From Kitasatospora sp. NBC_01287 (lineage in GTDB: Bacteria; Actinomycetota; Actinomycetes; Streptomycetales; Streptomycetaceae), in NCBI RefSeq assembly GCF_026340565.1, contig NZ_JAPEPB010000001.1:3138501-3202500 (forward strand): a stretch of DNA of 64,000 nt. The letters run 5' to 3'. Below are positions 37,823 through 45,849 of this stretch, in pieces. Positions within the stretch are counted from its first letter, which is position 1. Each line of letters opens with the position of its first letter. A program made the translations under genes and the position numbers. The notes beneath the pieces were generated by a model. That model searched no databases. It worked only from the letters and a program-made list of their open reading frames with translations, and had not been told where the DNA came from.

Positions 37823-39400
37823 TCAGGCTCCGATCGTGGTGGTGTTGGCCTTCCGGCCGCGACAGCGAGCGGCGAGGTGCGCGAGCCCGGCGAAGAGGCC
37901 GTGCGCCACCTCCGGCCGCACCGCCGAGCCGCCCGCCGACTGGTCCGAAGCAGGAGGCGGCTGTGGCGCGGCCAGCCGCTGCTGCGACTCTCCGGGGCCC
38001 CTGCGGCCGCGCTGGGGCGGGACCACCCCCTGGCCACTCGCAGCGGACGGGCTCGGCCCTGCGCTCGGCCCGGCCGCTGGGCCCGCTGTGGGCAGTCCCG
38101 GGGTGCGGCGGTCGGACCGGTCGGTGCCTCGGCGCACCTCCACCATGGAAGGCGGGCGCGGCGCCCGGCGCCCGGTCGGACCGGCTGCCGGAGCCACTGG
38201 TTCGGCGGGCGGCTCGACGGGCTCTGACGATTCGTCATCGAAGTCGTCGGCAAAGGCTTGTGGCGCTGAGCCGGACTCGCTGCCTCGGCCTCCTCGGGCT
38301 GCCCGGCGGACGCGCTCCGCGCGCACCACCCGGAGCAGGCCGTCCGGTTCCAGCCCGCTGTTGAGCGAGTGGTACAGCAGGTCGGCCAGTGTGTAGGCGG
38401 GATCCAGTTCGAGCGCTTCAGCCAACGCGACCCGGGTGGTCGCCGTGTCGCCGGCGAGCCAGGACGTCCAGGCCAGCAGGGTGAGCGGTGCCTTCGCGAA
38501 CTCGTCGTAGGGCGGCACGCAGCGCCGGGTGAGGAAGCGCCACAGCCGCTGGGCGGCGACCAGTTCGTCCGGCTCGGCGTACTCGGCGCCGCAGTCACGA
38601 TTGGTCCGGTTCTGCAGGCCGACCAGCAGCCGGGCCACCTGCCCCTCGTCCAGGCGCAGCGGGTCGGTGCCGGCCGCTGCCATGGCCTGGGCGATCAGCC
38701 GCTGGGTGGCCTCCAGCTCCCGCGCCTCGCCGTCCGGCGCGGCGAGGCTCTTGATCAGCCGGCTCAGCTCCAACTCCAACGCGTGGCGCTGCGCATCCGC
38801 CGCCGACGCGCTGATCGGTCTGAAGGCGGCCGCGATGGCCTTGCGGCTGCCGCGCGGCGCGAGGCCCGCATAGGTGGCGGCGGCCACCACCGCGCGCGGA
38901 TCCCGCCCCGCGACGACCGAGGTGCCATCGGGATCGCAGCAGCCCGGATCCGTGCAGAGATAGGACCACCAGCGGCCGCCGGAGACGCAGAGCGCCTCCT
39001 TGGGCCGGACACCGAGCGCCCGGAGCGCCAGCAGCAGCTGGTCGGCGAGCGGACGCAGCTGGGTCACGACCGGGCGGGCCCCCGGCTCGGGATCACGGCA
39101 CAGGTAGATCAGGACCGCGTCAGGACGCCGCTCCCGCTCCTCCGAGAGCTCGACCAGCAGCTGCAGGAGGCCCGCGGCGGCGGTCGGCCAGGTATTCGGA
39201 TCCTCGGGGATGTCCGCCCGGATCGCTCCGCCGTGCTGACCGGTCGGGCCGTACAGGGCGACCGCGACGATGCTGTCGTCCGGGTAGAAGCCCAGCAGGT
39301 AGGGCAGCATCGCGGCCATGTCCGCGGGGCCGTGCATCTGCAGCAGGTGGTCTCCGGGGAGCCGGAGGTGGGACGCGGTGGTCGGGTCGTCGTGAGTCAT
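37823..39400 (-). CDS. DUF4192 family protein
   Basis: A 525-residue protein. The N-terminal part (about 10-350) matches the actinobacterial DUF4192 family: LPYLLGFYPDDSIVAVAL, LCRDPEPGARP, then VSGGRWWSYLC with CTDPGCCDPDG, and ending FAKAPLTLLAWTSWLAGD...ALAEALELDPAYTLADLL. Its function is unknown. The last 150 residues are Pro/Ser/Arg-rich low complexity and unlikely to fold. The CTDPGCC cysteines could hold a metal. ATG at 39400; three DnaA boxes lie within 130 nt upstream, between this gene and the divergent recQ-type gene. Confidence 0.83.
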   Translation of the reverse strand: MTHDDPTTASHLRLPGDHLLQMHGPADMAAMLPYLLGFYPDDSIVAVALYGPTGQHGGAIRADIPEDPNTWPTAAAGLLQLLVELSEERERRPDAVLIYLCRDPEPGARPVVTQLRPLADQLLLALRALGVRPKEALCVSGGRWWSYLCTDPGCCDPDGTSVVAGRDPRAVVAAATYAGLAPRGSRKAIAAAFRPISASAADAQRHALELELSRLIKSLAAPDGEARELEATQRLIAQAMAAAGTDPLRLDEGQVARLLVGLQNRTNRDCGAEYAEPDELVAAQRLWRFLTRRCVPPYDEFAKAPLTLLAWTSWLAGDTATTRVALAEALELDPAYTLADLLYHSLNSGLEPDGLLRVVRAERVRRAARGGRGSESGSAPQAFADDFDDESSEPVEPPAEPVAPAAGPTGRRAPRPPSMVEVRRGTDRSDRRTPGLPTAGPAAGPSAGPSPSAASGQGVVPPQRGRRGPGESQQRLAAPQPPPASDQSAGGSAVRPEVAHGLFAGLAHLAARCRGRKANTTTIGA

Positions 39401-39451
39401 GACGGAAGAGTGCGGCCGAGCGCACCGGCCTCACGGAGATTTCTCTTCAGC

Positions 39452-39530
39452 TGTGGACAACCCGCCCCTGTGGACAACCCGATTGCCCCAGTCGGATGAA
39501 CCATCTCGGTCGACAGGCGAGTTGTCCACA
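39452..39530. promoter_or_regulatory. Cluster of three perfect DnaA boxes
   Basis: ttgtccaca, the preferred streptomycete DnaA box, occurs on the minus strand at 39452-39460 and 39469-39477 (17 bp apart, start to start) and on the plus strand at 39522-39530. All three are exact. They fill the divergent promoter region of the DUF4192 and recQ-type genes. Confidence 0.8.
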
Positions 39531-39582
39531 GGGCGGCTCACCGGTTCGCCCCGCGTCAGTCCGGCAGGGTTACATAGACGCC

Positions 39583-41808
39583 ATGGACCAGCCCGTGCCA
39601 GCCCCCGACCACCGAGGCCCCGACGACGGCGCCGCCGCCTCCGCCGCCCCGACCGAGCTCGACCGAAGCGCCGTTCGCGAGCGGGCCGAGACCGTGCTTC
39701 GCGAGCTCGCCGGGGCGCAGGCCCGGCTGCGCGATGATCAGTGGCTCGCCATCGAGGCGCTCGTCGTCGACCACCGCCGGGCGCTGGTCGTCCAGCGCAC
39801 CGGCTGGGGCAAATCGGCCGTCTACTTCATCGCCACCGCGCTGCTCCGGTCGGCCGGGGCCGGGCCCACGGTGATCGTCTCCCCCCTGCTCGCGCTGATG
39901 CGCAACCAGGTGGACTCGGCTGCCCGGGCCGGGATCCACGCCCGCACGATCAACTCCGCCAACCCGCAGGAGTGGGAGGAGATCCAGGCCGAGGTGGCGG
40001 CCGGGACGGTGGACATCCTGCTGGTCAGCCCGGAGCGGCTGAACAACCCCGACTTCCGTGACCAGGTGCTGCCCAAGCTCGCGGCCTCGACCGGCCTGCT
40101 GGTGGTCGACGAGGCGCACTGCATCTCCGACTGGGGCCACGACTTCCGGCCCGACTACCGCCGGCTGCGCACCATGCTGGCCGACCTCTCCCCCGGTGTC
40201 CCGGTGCTGGCGACGACCGCCACGGCCAACGCCCGGGTCACCGCGGACGTAGCCGAGCAGTTGGGCACCGCCGGTTCCGACAGCGGCGCGCTGGTGCTGC
40301 GCGGCCCGCTCGACCGCGAGAGCCTGAGCCTCGCGGTGCTGCCGCTGCCCGATCCGGCCCACCGCCTGGGCTGGCTCGCCGACCACCTGGACGAGCTGCC
40401 CGGCTCGGGCATCGTCTACACCCTGACGGTGGCCGCCGCGGAAGAGGTCACCGACTTCCTGCGCGGCCGAGGGTTCGCGGTCGCCTCCTACTCGGGTCGG
40501 ACCGAGGATGCCGAGCGTCGAAGCGCCGAGGCCGATCTGCTGGCCAACCGGGTCAAGGCCCTGGTGGCCACCTCAGCGCTCGGCATGGGTTTCGACAAGC
40601 CCGACCTCGGTTTCGTGGTCCACCTCGGATCCCCGGGCTCACCGATCGCCTACTACCAGCAGGTCGGCCGCGCCGGGCGCGGGGTGGACCGCGCCGAGGT
40701 CCTGTTGCTGCCCGGCCGTGAGGACGAGGCGATCTGGCGGTACTTCGCCTCGCTCGGCTTCCCTCCCGAGGAACAAGTCCTGCGGACCCTCGGCGCGTTG
40801 GCCGAGGCGGGACGGCCGCTCTCCACCGCGGCCCTGGAGGCTCGGGTCGACCTGCGCCGGGCCCGGCTGGAGACCATGCTCAAGGTCCTCGACGTGGACG
40901 GCGCGGTACACCGGGTGCGCGGCGGCTGGCTGGCCACCGGGGAGCCCTGGGTCTACGACGGCGAGCGCTATGCCAAGGTCGCCCAGGCCAGGACGGACGA
41001 GCAGCAGGCCATGCGCGAGTACGCCAGCGGCGATCACTGCCGGATGGAGTTCCTGCGCCGCCAGCTGGACGACGAGCAGGCCGCGCCGTGCGGACGCTGC
41101 GACAACTGCGCCGGTCCCCGGCACAGTGCCGAGGTGTCGGCCCAGGCCCTGGACGCAGCCCGCGCCGCGCTGGGCCGCCCCGGTGTCAGCTTCGAGCCGC
41201 GCCGCCTCTGGCCCACCGGGATGGACACACTCGGCGTGCCCCTCAAGGGGCGGATCCCGGCCGACGAGCAGGCCCAGGTCGGTCGGGCGCTCGGCCGGCT
41301 CTCCGACATCGGTTGGGGAGGTCGGCTGCGCACCTTGCTGGCCGATGGTGCCCCGGACGGCCCGGTGCCCGCCGACCTGCTGGACGCGCTGGTCACGGTG
41401 CTGGCCGACTGGGCGCGCGGACCGGGCGGCTGGGCCGGGAACGAGCCGGAGACCGGTCGCCCGGTCGGAGTCGTCACCATGGCGTCCGCCGATCGTCCGC
41501 AGCTGGTGAGCACGCTGGGGGCGCGGATCGCGGAGATCGGACGGCTGCCACTGCTCGGTCGGATCGATTACGTCGACGGCCGGCCTCCGCAAGGTGCGCG
41601 CAGCAACAGCGCCCAGCGGCTGCACTCACTCGCGGGCGCCCTGGCCCTGCCCGCCGACCTGACGCAATCGCTGGCCGGTGCCTCGGGGCCGGTACTCCTG
41701 GTGGACGACCTGGTCGACAGCGGTTGGACGGTCACGGTGGCTGCCCGGCTGCTGCGGCGGGCGGGCGCGCAAGCCGTGTTGCCGCTGGTCCTGGCGGTTC
41801 AGGGGTGA
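39583..41808 (+). CDS. RecQ-family DNA helicase with C-terminal phosphoribosyltransferase-like domain
   Basis: 741 residues. RecA-like domain 1 has Walker A RTGWGKS (72-78) and DEAH (176-179). Domain 2 has the arginine-finger motif QQVGRAGRG (359-367). The RQC zinc site is Cys486, Cys503, Cys506, Cys509. There is no HRDC domain. In its place, residues about 625-741 resemble a ComF-type phosphoribosyltransferase, with the PRPP-binding motif [13 protein letters not shown] at 704-716. It should unwind DNA 3'-5' in recombination and repair. What the PRTase part does is unknown. ATG at 39583 has no Shine-Dalgarno sequence, so initiation may be leaderless or nearly so. Confidence 0.9.
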   Translation: MDQPVPAPDHRGPDDGAAASAAPTELDRSAVRERAETVLRELAGAQARLRDDQWLAIEALVVDHRRALVVQRTGWGKSAVYFIATALLRSAGAGPTVIVSPLLALMRNQVDSAARAGIHARTINSANPQEWEEIQAEVAAGTVDILLVSPERLNNPDFRDQVLPKLAASTGLLVVDEAHCISDWGHDFRPDYRRLRTMLADLSPGVPVLATTATANARVTADVAEQLGTAGSDSGALVLRGPLDRESLSLAVLPLPDPAHRLGWLADHLDELPGSGIVYTLTVAAAEEVTDFLRGRGFAVASYSGRTEDAERRSAEADLLANRVKALVATSALGMGFDKPDLGFVVHLGSPGSPIAYYQQVGRAGRGVDRAEVLLLPGREDEAIWRYFASLGFPPEEQVLRTLGALAEAGRPLSTAALEARVDLRRARLETMLKVLDVDGAVHRVRGGWLATGEPWVYDGERYAKVAQARTDEQQAMREYASGDHCRMEFLRRQLDDEQAAPCGRCDNCAGPRHSAEVSAQALDAARAALGRPGVSFEPRRLWPTGMDTLGVPLKGRIPADEQAQVGRALGRLSDIGWGGRLRTLLADGAPDGPVPADLLDALVTVLADWARGPGGWAGNEPETGRPVGVVTMASADRPQLVSTLGARIAEIGRLPLLGRIDYVDGRPPQGARSNSAQRLHSLAGALALPADLTQSLAGASGPVLLVDDLVDSGWTVTVAARLLRRAGAQAVLPLVLAVQG

Positions 41809-41929
41809 CAGGGCACGGCGCCTGGAGCGGAGGACACGGCTGGCCCAGAAGGGAGGAGCGGAGCTTGAGCCATCCAGGGAATATATCTGGCAGATCCCCA
41901 GCTTTCGGGCGGCATTCATCATTTCATCG

Positions 41930-41958
41930 TTGCCGGTCCGGCCATCTGACGTGAGAAT
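41930..41958 (+). promoter_or_regulatory. Candidate promoter for the 42043 gene
   Basis: TTGCCG at 41930-41935, a 17-nt spacer and GAGAAT at 41953-41958, within an AT-richer stretch (about 41875-41990) unusual for this window. Confidence 0.45.
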
Positions 41959-42046
41959 TGCAGCGTACCCGGCTGCTGGTCCCAAGGACCTGTATTCGGC
42001 GTACGCAGGTGCCCGTGCAAGCACGGGCCGGGAAGGAGGACGATGA
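41951..42046 (+). CDS. Possible 31-codon leader ORF overlapping the next start
   Basis: A GTG-initiated frame encodes VRIAAYPAAGPKDLYSAYAG and a further eleven residues, ending at a TGA that overlaps the downstream ATG (atga). Its codons are not strongly GC-biased at the third position, and no good ribosome-binding site precedes it. It overlaps the -10 element proposed at 41953-41958, so the two calls cannot both be right unless translation starts elsewhere. I list it because of the coupled stop/start geometry only. Confidence 0.25.
   Translation: MRIAAYPAAGPKDLYSAYAGARASTGREGGR
42011..42028 (+). promoter_or_regulatory. Hairpin immediately before the ribosome-binding site
   Basis: gcccgtgc-aa-gcacgggc is a perfect 8-bp inverted repeat (effective loop 4 nt) that ends 4 nt before aaggagg (42033-42039). 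It could modulate access to the Shine-Dalgarno sequence of the 42043 gene. Confidence 0.45.
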
Positions 42047-42708
42047 TCCACGGCGTAGACCGCGGTCAGCTTCCCTCCGTCACGGGTCGCTGCGTCGACC
42101 TTGCCAGCTGGTCGGACGCGAGTGTCCCGCTGCTGCGCGACCCACGTGAGCTGGTCGTCGATCTGCACCAGCGCCATCTGCCCCAGCCGGGCACCAGCGT
42201 GATCGCGGTACTGGACGTCGACCACCGGGTGGTCGCCTCCGCCTCCGTCACGCTGCGGCCGCCGGTCACGGACGGCTGGCTGCTGCGCAATGCGCTGCTC
42301 CCCCAGCTGCGCCGGGTCATCGCGCACGACCTCCGACTACCCGTCCCCCGCAGGACCGCGGTCCTGCTGTGCTGCCGCGACGGCGCACCCGGTTGGACCG
42401 AGGAGGACGGCGGCTGGATGTGGGCACTGCGCGACACCGCGTCGCTGCACGGGCTGCGCTGCGGCGCCTACGTCGCGCTGACCCCGAGCGGCTGGCAGGT
42501 GCTCGGGGAGGTTCGCTCGGGACGGACGCCGCACGCGGATTCCTGGTCCGAGCGGCCGGTGCACACCGTCTCCGCTCTGCCGACGGTCTCCGAACTGCCG
42601 CGGCGCGGCGCCCCGACCGTCCGGCCGGCCTCGGAGTACACCCGATCGGCCCGTCCGTGGCCCGCCTCCGCAGCAGGCCCGGAGCCGATGCGGCACATCG
42701 CCCGCTGA
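42043..42708 (+). CDS. Conserved streptomycete protein of unknown function
   Basis: A 221-residue protein starting MIHGVDRGQLPSVTGRCVDL. The central part (about 50-160) is the conserved portion: SVIAVLDVDHRVVASASVTL, RTAVLLCCRDGAPGWTEEDG and MWALRDTASLHGLRCGAYVAL. The tail from about 165 is low-complexity and Arg/Pro/Ser-rich. I recall similar proteins beside recQ in other streptomycetes but know no function or domain. The very strong ribosome-binding site (aaggagg, only 3 nt from the ATG), preceded by a hairpin and an AT-rich promoter, suggests regulated expression. It may act in the same context as the RecQ fusion upstream. Confidence 0.72.
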   Translation: MIHGVDRGQLPSVTGRCVDLASWSDASVPLLRDPRELVVDLHQRHLPQPGTSVIAVLDVDHRVVASASVTLRPPVTDGWLLRNALLPQLRRVIAHDLRLPVPRRTAVLLCCRDGAPGWTEEDGGWMWALRDTASLHGLRCGAYVALTPSGWQVLGEVRSGRTPHADSWSERPVHTVSALPTVSELPRRGAPTVRPASEYTRSARPWPASAAGPEPMRHIAR

Positions 42709-43069
42709 CCGCGGTCGGGCCCTGCCTGACCGCGACGCAACGATGCCGGCGGCCTACGCGGCAGTGTCGGCGGCCTGGGCCCGCTCCTGTTCGGAGCCCG
42801 ACCCGGCGGAGTCGACCTCTCCGCGGACGCACGGGACGCTCCATGCGCTCACTTCACACCCGGGCCACTTCACACCCGGGCCATCCCACGCACGGGCGGT
42901 CCCGCGGACAGGTCAACCTCTGCACGGGCCGCCATGAGGAGCGCCGCCCCCACCGCAGGACCGGCGGCCGAGCAGCCGAGCAGCCAGCGGCCGGCCGGTC
43001 CGCCGTGGCCCGCGCAGCGGGGCCACGGCGGACCGGCCGGCCAGGGCAGCGTTCAGGCCAGGGCACCGT
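42709..43069. other. Convergent intergenic region with repeats and terminator
   Basis: 361 nt between convergent stops. It contains a 16-bp direct tandem repeat (acttcacacccgggcc at 42851-42866 and 42867-42882), the terminator at 42989-43042 and the start of a 17-bp repeat. No gene is recognised. Confidence 0.6.
42989..43042. terminator. Bidirectional terminator
   Basis: A perfect 23-bp stem (42989-43011 with 43020-43042) and an 8-nt loop gcgcagcg, placed between two convergent genes. Confidence 0.88.
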
Positions 43070-43082
43070 TCAGGCCAGGGCC
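43041..43082. repeat. 17-bp tandem repeat spanning a stop codon
   Basis: ccagggcagcgttcagg (43041-43057), one variant copy (43058-43074) and a partial third. It covers the last codons and stop of the following minus-strand gene, so the C-terminus (GGQPALA) may vary between strains. Confidence 0.7.
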
Positions 43083-43864
43083 GGCTGTCCGCCGGCGAAG
43101 GCCGTACCGGTCAGCTGATCCGTCGCCCCGCAGACCACCAGCAACGACGCGGCGTGCGTCCGCGCCTTCGCCACCGCCGCCGCACGCTCGGACTCCCGCC
43201 CGGCCGCGCGCCCCTCCCTGTCCAGCACGAGGATCACCACCTCGCGCTTGGCCGGGCGGTTCAGCGCCAGGTCCGCGTAGAACACGTCGGAGGCCTCGGC
43301 CAGCTGGGCCCAGTAGCGGTCCGCACCGAAGGACAACTCGTGCTGCTGCCACGGGTGCGACTGACCGGAGGTCAGGACGAGGATGTCGCCGGGGCTGCGC
43401 CCCGACTCCAGCAGTTGGTCCACCGCCTCGTCAGCCCGCTCCAAGGCGCTCCCGGGAGCGGCCGGCAGCAGTTGGACGGCCGGGCCCACCGGAGCCGGCC
43501 GCGGACCGGGCTTGGGGATCTGAGGGCGCGGCGCGGCCGGGCGAGGCGGCACCGGGCGAGGTCCGGGGACCTGCGCCGCCGCCGGGCCGGGCCGCACGGC
43601 GCCGGACTCGGCTGCCGGCCGCGCGCCGGGGCCGCCGGACGCCACGGAGCTGCCAAGGGCAGCATGGGCGCCCTGGACAGCGAGACTGCCGGGTGCTCCG
43701 GCGGTACGACCGGCAACCGGACGACCGGCAGCGGTAGGGCTGACAGGAAACGCGCTGCCGGTGGCAGGCGTGCTGGGGGCTTGTGCGTCCGACTCGCGGG
43801 GGAAGGGAACGCCGGGCCCCGGGATACTCTCGTGAATCTCCGGCTCCTCGGGGAAGACAGGCAT
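43070..43864 (-). CDS. Protein of unknown function, C-terminal segment reminiscent of helicase UvrD_C-type domains
   Basis: A 264-residue protein. Residues 1-145 are Pro/Ala/Gly-rich low complexity after MPVFPEEPEIHESIPGPGV. The C-terminal portion (about 146-264) is compact: DEAVDQLLESGRSPGDILVL followed by TSGQSHPWQQHELSFGADRYWAQL. The pattern is like the strand-helix of the last RecA-like domain of superfamily 1 helicases, but no ATPase motifs are present. The ATG at 43864 is preferred; an upstream start at 43930 would add 22 residues of poor quality. It lies 114 nt downstream of rnhB on the same strand and near recQ, hinting at a nucleic-acid role that is not proven. Confidence 0.65.
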   Translation of the reverse strand: MPVFPEEPEIHESIPGPGVPFPRESDAQAPSTPATGSAFPVSPTAAGRPVAGRTAGAPGSLAVQGAHAALGSSVASGGPGARPAAESGAVRPGPAAAQVPGPRPVPPRPAAPRPQIPKPGPRPAPVGPAVQLLPAAPGSALERADEAVDQLLESGRSPGDILVLTSGQSHPWQQHELSFGADRYWAQLAEASDVFYADLALNRPAKREVVILVLDREGRAAGRESERAAAVAKARTHAASLLVVCGATDQLTGTAFAGGQPALA

Positions 43865-43978
43865 ACCCGGATATCTATCAAATGCCGGTCGGGTGCGCAC
43901 GGGCGCCCCACCTGTTGGGCAGCATGCCATCGACCCGATCAGCGGAACGTGCCACCGAGGAGTATTCCTGATGAACAG

Positions 43979-44662
43979 TCAGAAACCCAGAGTGAGCTGT
44001 TCGTCGCCCTCTGCCGCGAACCGCGAACGCTTGAGGTGGCTCCAGCGGGGCAGGGCGTCCATGAAGGCCCAGGAGAGCCGGTGGTGTTGGGTGGGGCCGA
44101 GCTCCTCCAGCGCTGCCCGGTGCACGGGCGAGGGGTATCCGGCGTTGTCCTCGAAGCCGAAGGTCGGGAACTCCGGCGCCAGTTCGGCCATCAGGCCGTC
44201 CCGGTGCACCTTGGCCAGGACCGAGGCGGCCGAGACGCAGACGCAGCTCTGGTCGCCCTTGATCACCGTCCGCACCCGCCAAGGGCCGCCCAGGTAGTCG
44301 TGCTTGCCGTCCAGGATCACCGCATCGGGCCGCACCGGGAGCGCCTCCAGCGCCCGGATCGCGGCCAGGCGCAGTGCGGCGGTCATGCCGAGTTCGTCGC
44401 ATTCGAGGGCGGAGGCCTGCCCCAGCGCGTAGGCCGTGACCCAGTCCGCGAGCACCGGCGCCAGTTGCTCGCGACGGCGCGGGGTCAGCAGCTTGGAGTC
44501 GGTGAGCCCCTCGGGCGGGCGCCGCAGGCCGGTCACGGCGGCGCCGACCGTCACCGGGCCGGCCCAGGCCCCGCGCCCCACCTCGTCCAGGCCGGCGACG
44601 AGCGTCGCGCCGGTGCGGCGCAGGGAGCGCTCCACGCTGTGGGTCGGTGGCTGGTACGGCAT
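43979..44662 (-). CDS. rnhB: Ribonuclease HII
   Basis: A 227-residue RNase HII, which removes single ribonucleotides and RNA-DNA junctions from DNA. Catalytic acids are visible in [14 protein letters not shown] (Asp26, Glu27), LDGKHDYL (Asp) and the later [17 protein letters not shown] (Asp). [12 protein letters not shown] is the family's conserved helix. ATG at 44662. Upstream, the intergenic space is dominated by repeats; downstream is the unknown 43070-43864 gene. Confidence 0.96.
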   Translation of the reverse strand: MPYQPPTHSVERSLRRTGATLVAGLDEVGRGAWAGPVTVGAAVTGLRRPPEGLTDSKLLTPRRREQLAPVLADWVTAYALGQASALECDELGMTAALRLAAIRALEALPVRPDAVILDGKHDYLGGPWRVRTVIKGDQSCVCVSAASVLAKVHRDGLMAELAPEFPTFGFEDNAGYPSPVHRAALEELGPTQHHRLSWAFMDALPRWSHLKRSRFAAEGDEQLTLGF

Positions 44663-44793
44663 GGAGCGGTCCGTTTCGACTCGGGCGGCCAGGGCGGGTG
44701 AGGAGCAGCCGACGGGCCGCGCAGCTCCACCCTACGGCGGACCAGGAGTGGAGTGGACCGGGAGCGAACCGGTCCCGACCAGGAGCGGGCCGG

Positions 44794-44853
44794 GCCAGGA
44801 GCGGGCCAGGAGCAGTCCGGAAGCACGCCAGGAGCGGGCCAGGAGCAGTCCGG
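44794..44853. repeat. 27-bp direct repeat, two copies
   Basis: A 27-bp unit beginning gccaggagcgggccagga occurs at 44794-44820 and 44827-44853 with a 6-nt spacer. The preceding 30 nt contain further partial copies of aggagcgggcc. Confidence 0.8.
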
Positions 44854-44861
44854 GACTGCTC
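44843..44861 (-). terminator. Possible terminator of the sugar ABC operon
   Basis: gagcagtcc-g-ggactgctc, a 9-bp inverted repeat (about 7 bp effective stem), about 30 nt beyond the last permease stop. It overlaps the second copy of the 27-bp repeat. Confidence 0.5.
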
Positions 44862-44892
44862 TGCTCCCGCCCCCGGCGACCCGCCCCCGCCG

Positions 44893-45849
44893 TCAGCCCT
44901 TGACCGAGCCCGCCAGCAGCCCGCGGACGAAGTAGCGCTGCAGCCCGAAGAAGACCAGCAGCGGGATGATGATCGACAGGAACGCCCCCGCGGTCAGCAC
45001 CTCCCAGTGCCCGCCGAACGAGCCGGAGAGCTGGGCCAGGCGGACCGTCATCGGCGCCACCTCGGGGGTGCCACCGGCAAAGGTCAGCGCCACCAGCAGG
45101 TCGTTCCAGACCCAGAGGAACTGGAAGATCGCGAACGAGGCCAGCGCGGGCGTGCACAGCGGTAGCACGATGGACCGGAAGATCTTGAAGTGCGTGGCCC
45201 CGTCGACCACCGCCGCCTCCATCAGGTCGCGGGGCAGCTGGGAGATGAAGTTGTGCAGCAGGAAGGTGGCCAGCGGCAGCGCGAACATGGTGTGGGCCAG
45301 CCAGACCGGGGCGTAGGTGCCGCTCAGGTCGAACTTCGGGATGACGGTCACCCCGCCCAGGTGCGCGCCGCCCGAGAAGAGTTGGAGCAGCGGGATCAGG
45401 GCCATCTGCAGCGGGACCACCTGCAGCGCGAAGATCAGGAAGAAGAGGGTGTCGCTGCCCCGGAACCGCACCCAGGCCAGTGCGTAGGCGGCCATCGAGG
45501 CCAGCACCAGCGGGAAGACGGTCGCCGGCACGCTGATCGCCAGCGAGTTGACCAGATAGGGCATCAGTCCGCCCTGGACGCCGTATCCGCCGTCGAACAG
45601 GACGGTGTGGTAGTTGGAGAGGAGCAGGTTCGGGTGGGCGAAGACGTTCCACCAGCCGCTCACGGCCACGTCCTGCTGCGGCCGCAGCGAGGTGGCGAGC
45701 AGCCCGAAGGTCGGGATCGTCCACAGGATCGTGACCACGATGACGAAGAGCGAGCCGAGCGGGCTGCTGAACGACTTGCGGACGGCCTTGGCCGCGGGCA
45801 GCGGTCGGGCGGCGGACAGGACGGGCTGGTCGGACGTCTGACTGCTCAT
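44893..45849 (-). CDS. Carbohydrate ABC transporter permease (MalG/AglG type)
   Basis: A 318-residue inner-membrane permease with six predicted helices. The cytoplasmic EAA loop, which contacts the ATPase, is the segment LMEAAVVDGATHFKIFRSIVLP (written here only to mark residues about 215-236). Overall sequence is like MalG/AglG partners of alpha-glucoside importers. The ATG at 45849 overlaps the upstream permease stop by 4 nt. It is the last gene of a three-gene operon; no ATP-binding protein gene is present, so the shared ATPase MsiK encoded elsewhere is probably used. Confidence 0.9.
   Translation of the reverse strand: MSSQTSDQPVLSAARPLPAAKAVRKSFSSPLGSLFVIVVTILWTIPTFGLLATSLRPQQDVAVSGWWNVFAHPNLLLSNYHTVLFDGGYGVQGGLMPYLVNSLAISVPATVFPLVLASMAAYALAWVRFRGSDTLFFLIFALQVVPLQMALIPLLQLFSGGAHLGGVTVIPKFDLSGTYAPVWLAHTMFALPLATFLLHNFISQLPRDLMEAAVVDGATHFKIFRSIVLPLCTPALASFAIFQFLWVWNDLLVALTFAGGTPEVAPMTVRLAQLSGSFGGHWEVLTAGAFLSIIIPLLVFFGLQRYFVRGLLAGSVKG

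Noticed and set aside
35540..38598. Long frame continuing upstream of the debranching-like gene
   Set aside because: The convincing start is GTG 35532 with AGGAGGAG; upstream residues are low quality and run antisense to the hydrolase and through DUF4192.
39452..39530. Chromosomal origin of replication
   Set aside because: Only three boxes are present, and dnaA, dnaN and the large box array of a streptomycete oriC are absent.
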